Part shown: positions 13,765 through 15,676 of the stretch, piece by piece | Numbering within the stretch: the first letter of the stretch is position 1 | Layout of the letters: every line of letters starts with the position of its first letter | Source of the DNA: Gallionella sp. | GTDB taxonomy: Bacteria; Pseudomonadota; Gammaproteobacteria; Burkholderiales; Gallionellaceae | Direction: 5' to 3' | Length of the DNA: 15,676 nucleotides | NCBI GenBank assembly: GCA_029850565.1 | Contig: JARCRR010000059.1 | Span: forward strand, 1-15,676 | Made by a program: the position numbers and the translations under genes | Notes under the pieces: model-generated | Told to the model about the DNA's origin: nothing | The model's input: the letters and a program-made list of their open reading frames with translations, nothing else | Database searches by the model: none

Positions 13765-14214
13765 ATGCTGGAGATGCGCGCCATCGTGTTGAGTATCAAA
13801 GGCCGAGAAGCCGAGATAAGCCCGTTAGGGGGCGGTGGTTGCGGTCATTGCAACAGCGAGGGTGGATGCGGAAGCGGCAAGTTGTCGAAGATGTTTTGCA
13901 GTAGCGAGCCGCGTAGCTTCATTGTGTTCAACCAAGCAGGTGCGAAGGTGGGTGACGAGGTCGACATCTCTTTGCCGGAAGGCAGTCTGTTGCACAGCTC
14001 TTGGCGCATGTATCTGTTACCTTTGCTGTTGATGCTGGGGGCCGGGTTCGTCGGTGTTTCATTTGCCAACGATGCCTCCAGCCGCGATGGTTATGCATTG
14101 CTCGGTTCTTTGGTGGGCCTGATGTTCGGGTTCGCTTTGGGCAAGTTCCTGCCTACTGCCAATAACTCAAGAGCTGTCGTTCAGGCTATCGTTTCACCCC
14201 GTTCTCAATCTTGA
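13765..14214 (+). CDS. rseC: RseC/MucC family membrane regulator of sigma-E activity
   Basis: This 149-residue inner-membrane protein has a cysteine cluster near its N-terminus (Cys26, Cys29, Cys35, Cys45, within GGGGCGHCNSEGGCG). Two hydrophobic helices follow (about 78-98 and 108-127), as in RseC/MucC proteins. The cluster fits the family's proposed iron-sulfur or redox site. In some proteobacteria RseC modulates sigma-E or the SoxR reducing system; the role here is inferred from position. The ATG at 13765 is preferred over the in-frame GTG at 13756 because AGGTGA (13754-13759) is spaced five bases before it. The gene follows rseB by one base and precedes mucD by 17. Confidence 0.92.
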   Translation: MLEMRAIVLSIKGREAEISPLGGGGCGHCNSEGGCGSGKLSKMFCSSEPRSFIVFNQAGAKVGDEVDISLPEGSLLHSSWRMYLLPLLLMLGAGFVGVSFANDASSRDGYALLGSLVGLMFGFALGKFLPTANNSRAVVQAIVSPRSQS

Positions 14215-14231
14215 TTCTCAATGAGGAAAAA

Positions 14232-15629
14232 ATGATCAAGCGTCTTCTCGTGTTGACTTTGGGTGTTTTGGCTACGCATATCGCCTTGGCCAAAGATCTG
14301 CCTGACTTCACCGAATTGGTGGAGAAGCAGGGCGCGGCAGTGGTGAACGTAAGCACCACTCAGGTCATACGTGCTCCCCAAGCTTTTCAGGGCATGCCGA
14401 ACCTTCCTGAGAACGACCCTTTCTATGAGTTCTTCCGTCGTTTTGCGCCACAGATGCCGCGCGAACAGGAATCGCAATCGCTGGGTTCCGGTTTCATCAT
14501 CAGTGCGGACGGTTACATGCTGACCAATGCGCATGTGGTCGACCGTGCGGACAAGATCACGGTGCGCTTGTCGGACAAACGTGAGTTCAAGGCTAAGGTG
14601 ATCGGGGCGGATAAACGTACTGATGTGGCCTTGCTCAAGATCGAGGCGACAGGGTTACCCAAGGTCACCCTGGGGAATCCGGGTCTGCTCAAAGTGGGTG
14701 AATGGGTGTTGGCCATCGGTTCTCCCTTCGGTTTCGACAGCAGCGTCACGGCGGGCATCGTGAGTGCCAAGGGGCGTTCGCTACCGCAGGAAAATTTTGT
14801 CCCCTTCATTCAGACGGACGTGGCGATCAATCCGGGCAACTCGGGAGGCCCCTTGTTCAATATGAAGGGCGAGGTGGTCGGCATCAATTCCCAGATTTAC
14901 AGCCGTTCTGGCGGTTATATGGGATTGTCGTTCTCTATCCCCATCGATGTGGCAATGGATGTGGTCAATCAGTTGCGTACTACAGGCAAAGTCACACGCG
15001 GACGTATCGGTGTGAGCATCCAAGAAGTGACACGTGAATTGGCGGACTCATTTGGGTTGCCCAAACCGGCTGGCGCGCTGATCTCCGGAGTGGAGAAGGC
15101 GGGGCCGGCAGACAAAGCGGGGGTGCGCCCAAGCGATGTGATCCTTAAGTTCGATGGCAAGGCGATAGCAAACTCCGCCGACCTGCCTCGTATCGTGGCG
15201 GTAACCAAGCCGGGAAATAAGGTCACAGTGCAACTGTGGCGCAAGGGTACGACGCTTGAAGTCGCCTTGGTGGTTGGGGAGATCCAGGACAATATCGAAA
15301 AGGCACGCGCTAAGGACAACAAGGAAGACCAGTCACAGTCGCAAAGTGTGAGCCGTCTCGGGCTGACGCTGAGTGAATTGACCGATGAGCAAAAAACCGA
15401 ACTTCAAGTCGAGGGGGGCTTACTGGTTGAAGACGTCAAAGGAGCCGCCGCGCGGAGTGAGCTGCAGCGCGGTGATGTGATCTTGGCCATCGGAAACATT
15501 GAACTTCGTACCGTCGAGCAATTCAACGAAGTGCTGAAAAGAGTGGAGCAAGGCCGCAATATTGCGCTATTGGTGCGCCGGAACGATGGAACGGTCTATG
15601 TTCCTATCCGCTTGGACGAAAAGCAATAG
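14232..15629 (+). CDS. mucD: Periplasmic serine endoprotease, HtrA/DegP family (MucD)
   Basis: This 465-residue protease has a type I signal peptide (about 1-20, cleavage after ALA). Its trypsin-like domain (about 25-250) carries the catalytic triad His101 (TNAHVV), Asp131 (TDVALLKI) and Ser204 (GNSGGP). Two PDZ domains follow, at about 255-350 and 375-460, the first including GRIGVSIQEV. Two PDZ domains and end-of-operon position match MucD/DegP rather than single-PDZ DegS. It would degrade or refold misfolded periplasmic proteins, lowering the sigma-E signal. The ATG at 14232 lies four bases after GAGGA; the in-frame TTG at 14211 would extend through the rseC stop and is rejected. A Ser/Gln-rich linker (about 360-372) separates the PDZ domains. 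Confidence 0.95.
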   Translation: MIKRLLVLTLGVLATHIALAKDLPDFTELVEKQGAAVVNVSTTQVIRAPQAFQGMPNLPENDPFYEFFRRFAPQMPREQESQSLGSGFIISADGYMLTNAHVVDRADKITVRLSDKREFKAKVIGADKRTDVALLKIEATGLPKVTLGNPGLLKVGEWVLAIGSPFGFDSSVTAGIVSAKGRSLPQENFVPFIQTDVAINPGNSGGPLFNMKGEVVGINSQIYSRSGGYMGLSFSIPIDVAMDVVNQLRTTGKVTRGRIGVSIQEVTRELADSFGLPKPAGALISGVEKAGPADKAGVRPSDVILKFDGKAIANSADLPRIVAVTKPGNKVTVQLWRKGTTLEVALVVGEIQDNIEKARAKDNKEDQSQSQSVSRLGLTLSELTDEQKTELQVEGGLLVEDVKGAAARSELQRGDVILAIGNIELRTVEQFNEVLKRVEQGRNIALLVRRNDGTVYVPIRLDEKQ

Positions 15630-15638
15630 CCCCAAGGT

Positions 15639-15668
15639 CTGCCACGTATCCCCCAAATCGGCTAGAAT
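15639..15668 (+). promoter_or_regulatory. Predicted outward promoter at right edge (probably for lepA)
   Basis: CTGCCA (15639-15644) and TAGAAT (15663-15668) are 18 bases apart and match the consensus at four and five of six positions. The GC-rich CCGCGCC follows. The target gene is outside the window; lepA is expected there because it commonly follows mucD in betaproteobacteria, which is inference only. Confidence 0.5.
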
Positions 15669-15676
15669 CCGCGCCT

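Overview
The window is a gene-dense chromosomal segment from a proteobacterium, most probably a betaproteobacterium close to the Nitrosomonadales/Gallionellaceae. That placement is an inference from gene order and family resemblance: the SRP RNA gene sits directly before dnaX-ybaB-recR, and ygfX, nadB and rpoE-rseA-rseB-rseC-mucD are neighbours, as in many beta- and gammaproteobacteria. No phage, insertion sequence, CRISPR array or tRNA was found. No gene-free stretch exceeds 300 bases; the longest is the 189-base divergent nadB/rpoE promoter region.

Layout. Bases 1-1318 (minus strand) carry rbgA/ylqF (ribosome-assembly GTPase), followed by the 5' part of mlaA (outer-membrane lipid-asymmetry lipoprotein, cut by the window edge). 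A compact divergent promoter region separates these from a class I [4Fe-4S] fumarase at 1432-2958. The 4.5S SRP RNA gene (about 2980-3098) follows, then the replication and repair cluster dnaX-ybaB-recR-rluB (3143-6561), whose last three genes abut or overlap.

Bases 6588-9488 hold the least ordinary part. A predicted 13-codon leader ORF ends exactly where a class III nucleotide cyclase with a C-terminal PEGA domain begins. After it come a small TPR-like lipoprotein resembling the type VI secretion accessory TssQ, and a Ser/Thr protein kinase anchored by its extreme C-terminus. Together they look like an envelope-spanning second-messenger and phospho-signalling module of unknown output. A YgfX-like membrane protein (9505-9957) closes this run and converges on nadB (L-aspartate oxidase, minus strand).

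The right third is a complete extracytoplasmic stress operon. It contains rpoE (sigma-E), rseA (membrane anti-sigma), rseB (periplasmic regulator of RseA), rseC (membrane Fe-S-type modulator) and mucD (periplasmic HtrA protease), all tightly coupled. It is driven by a good housekeeping-type promoter at 11626-11654. A further promoter at the right edge points out of the window, probably to lepA, which commonly follows mucD in betaproteobacteria. Function calls rest on motif recognition by eye; no database search was run.
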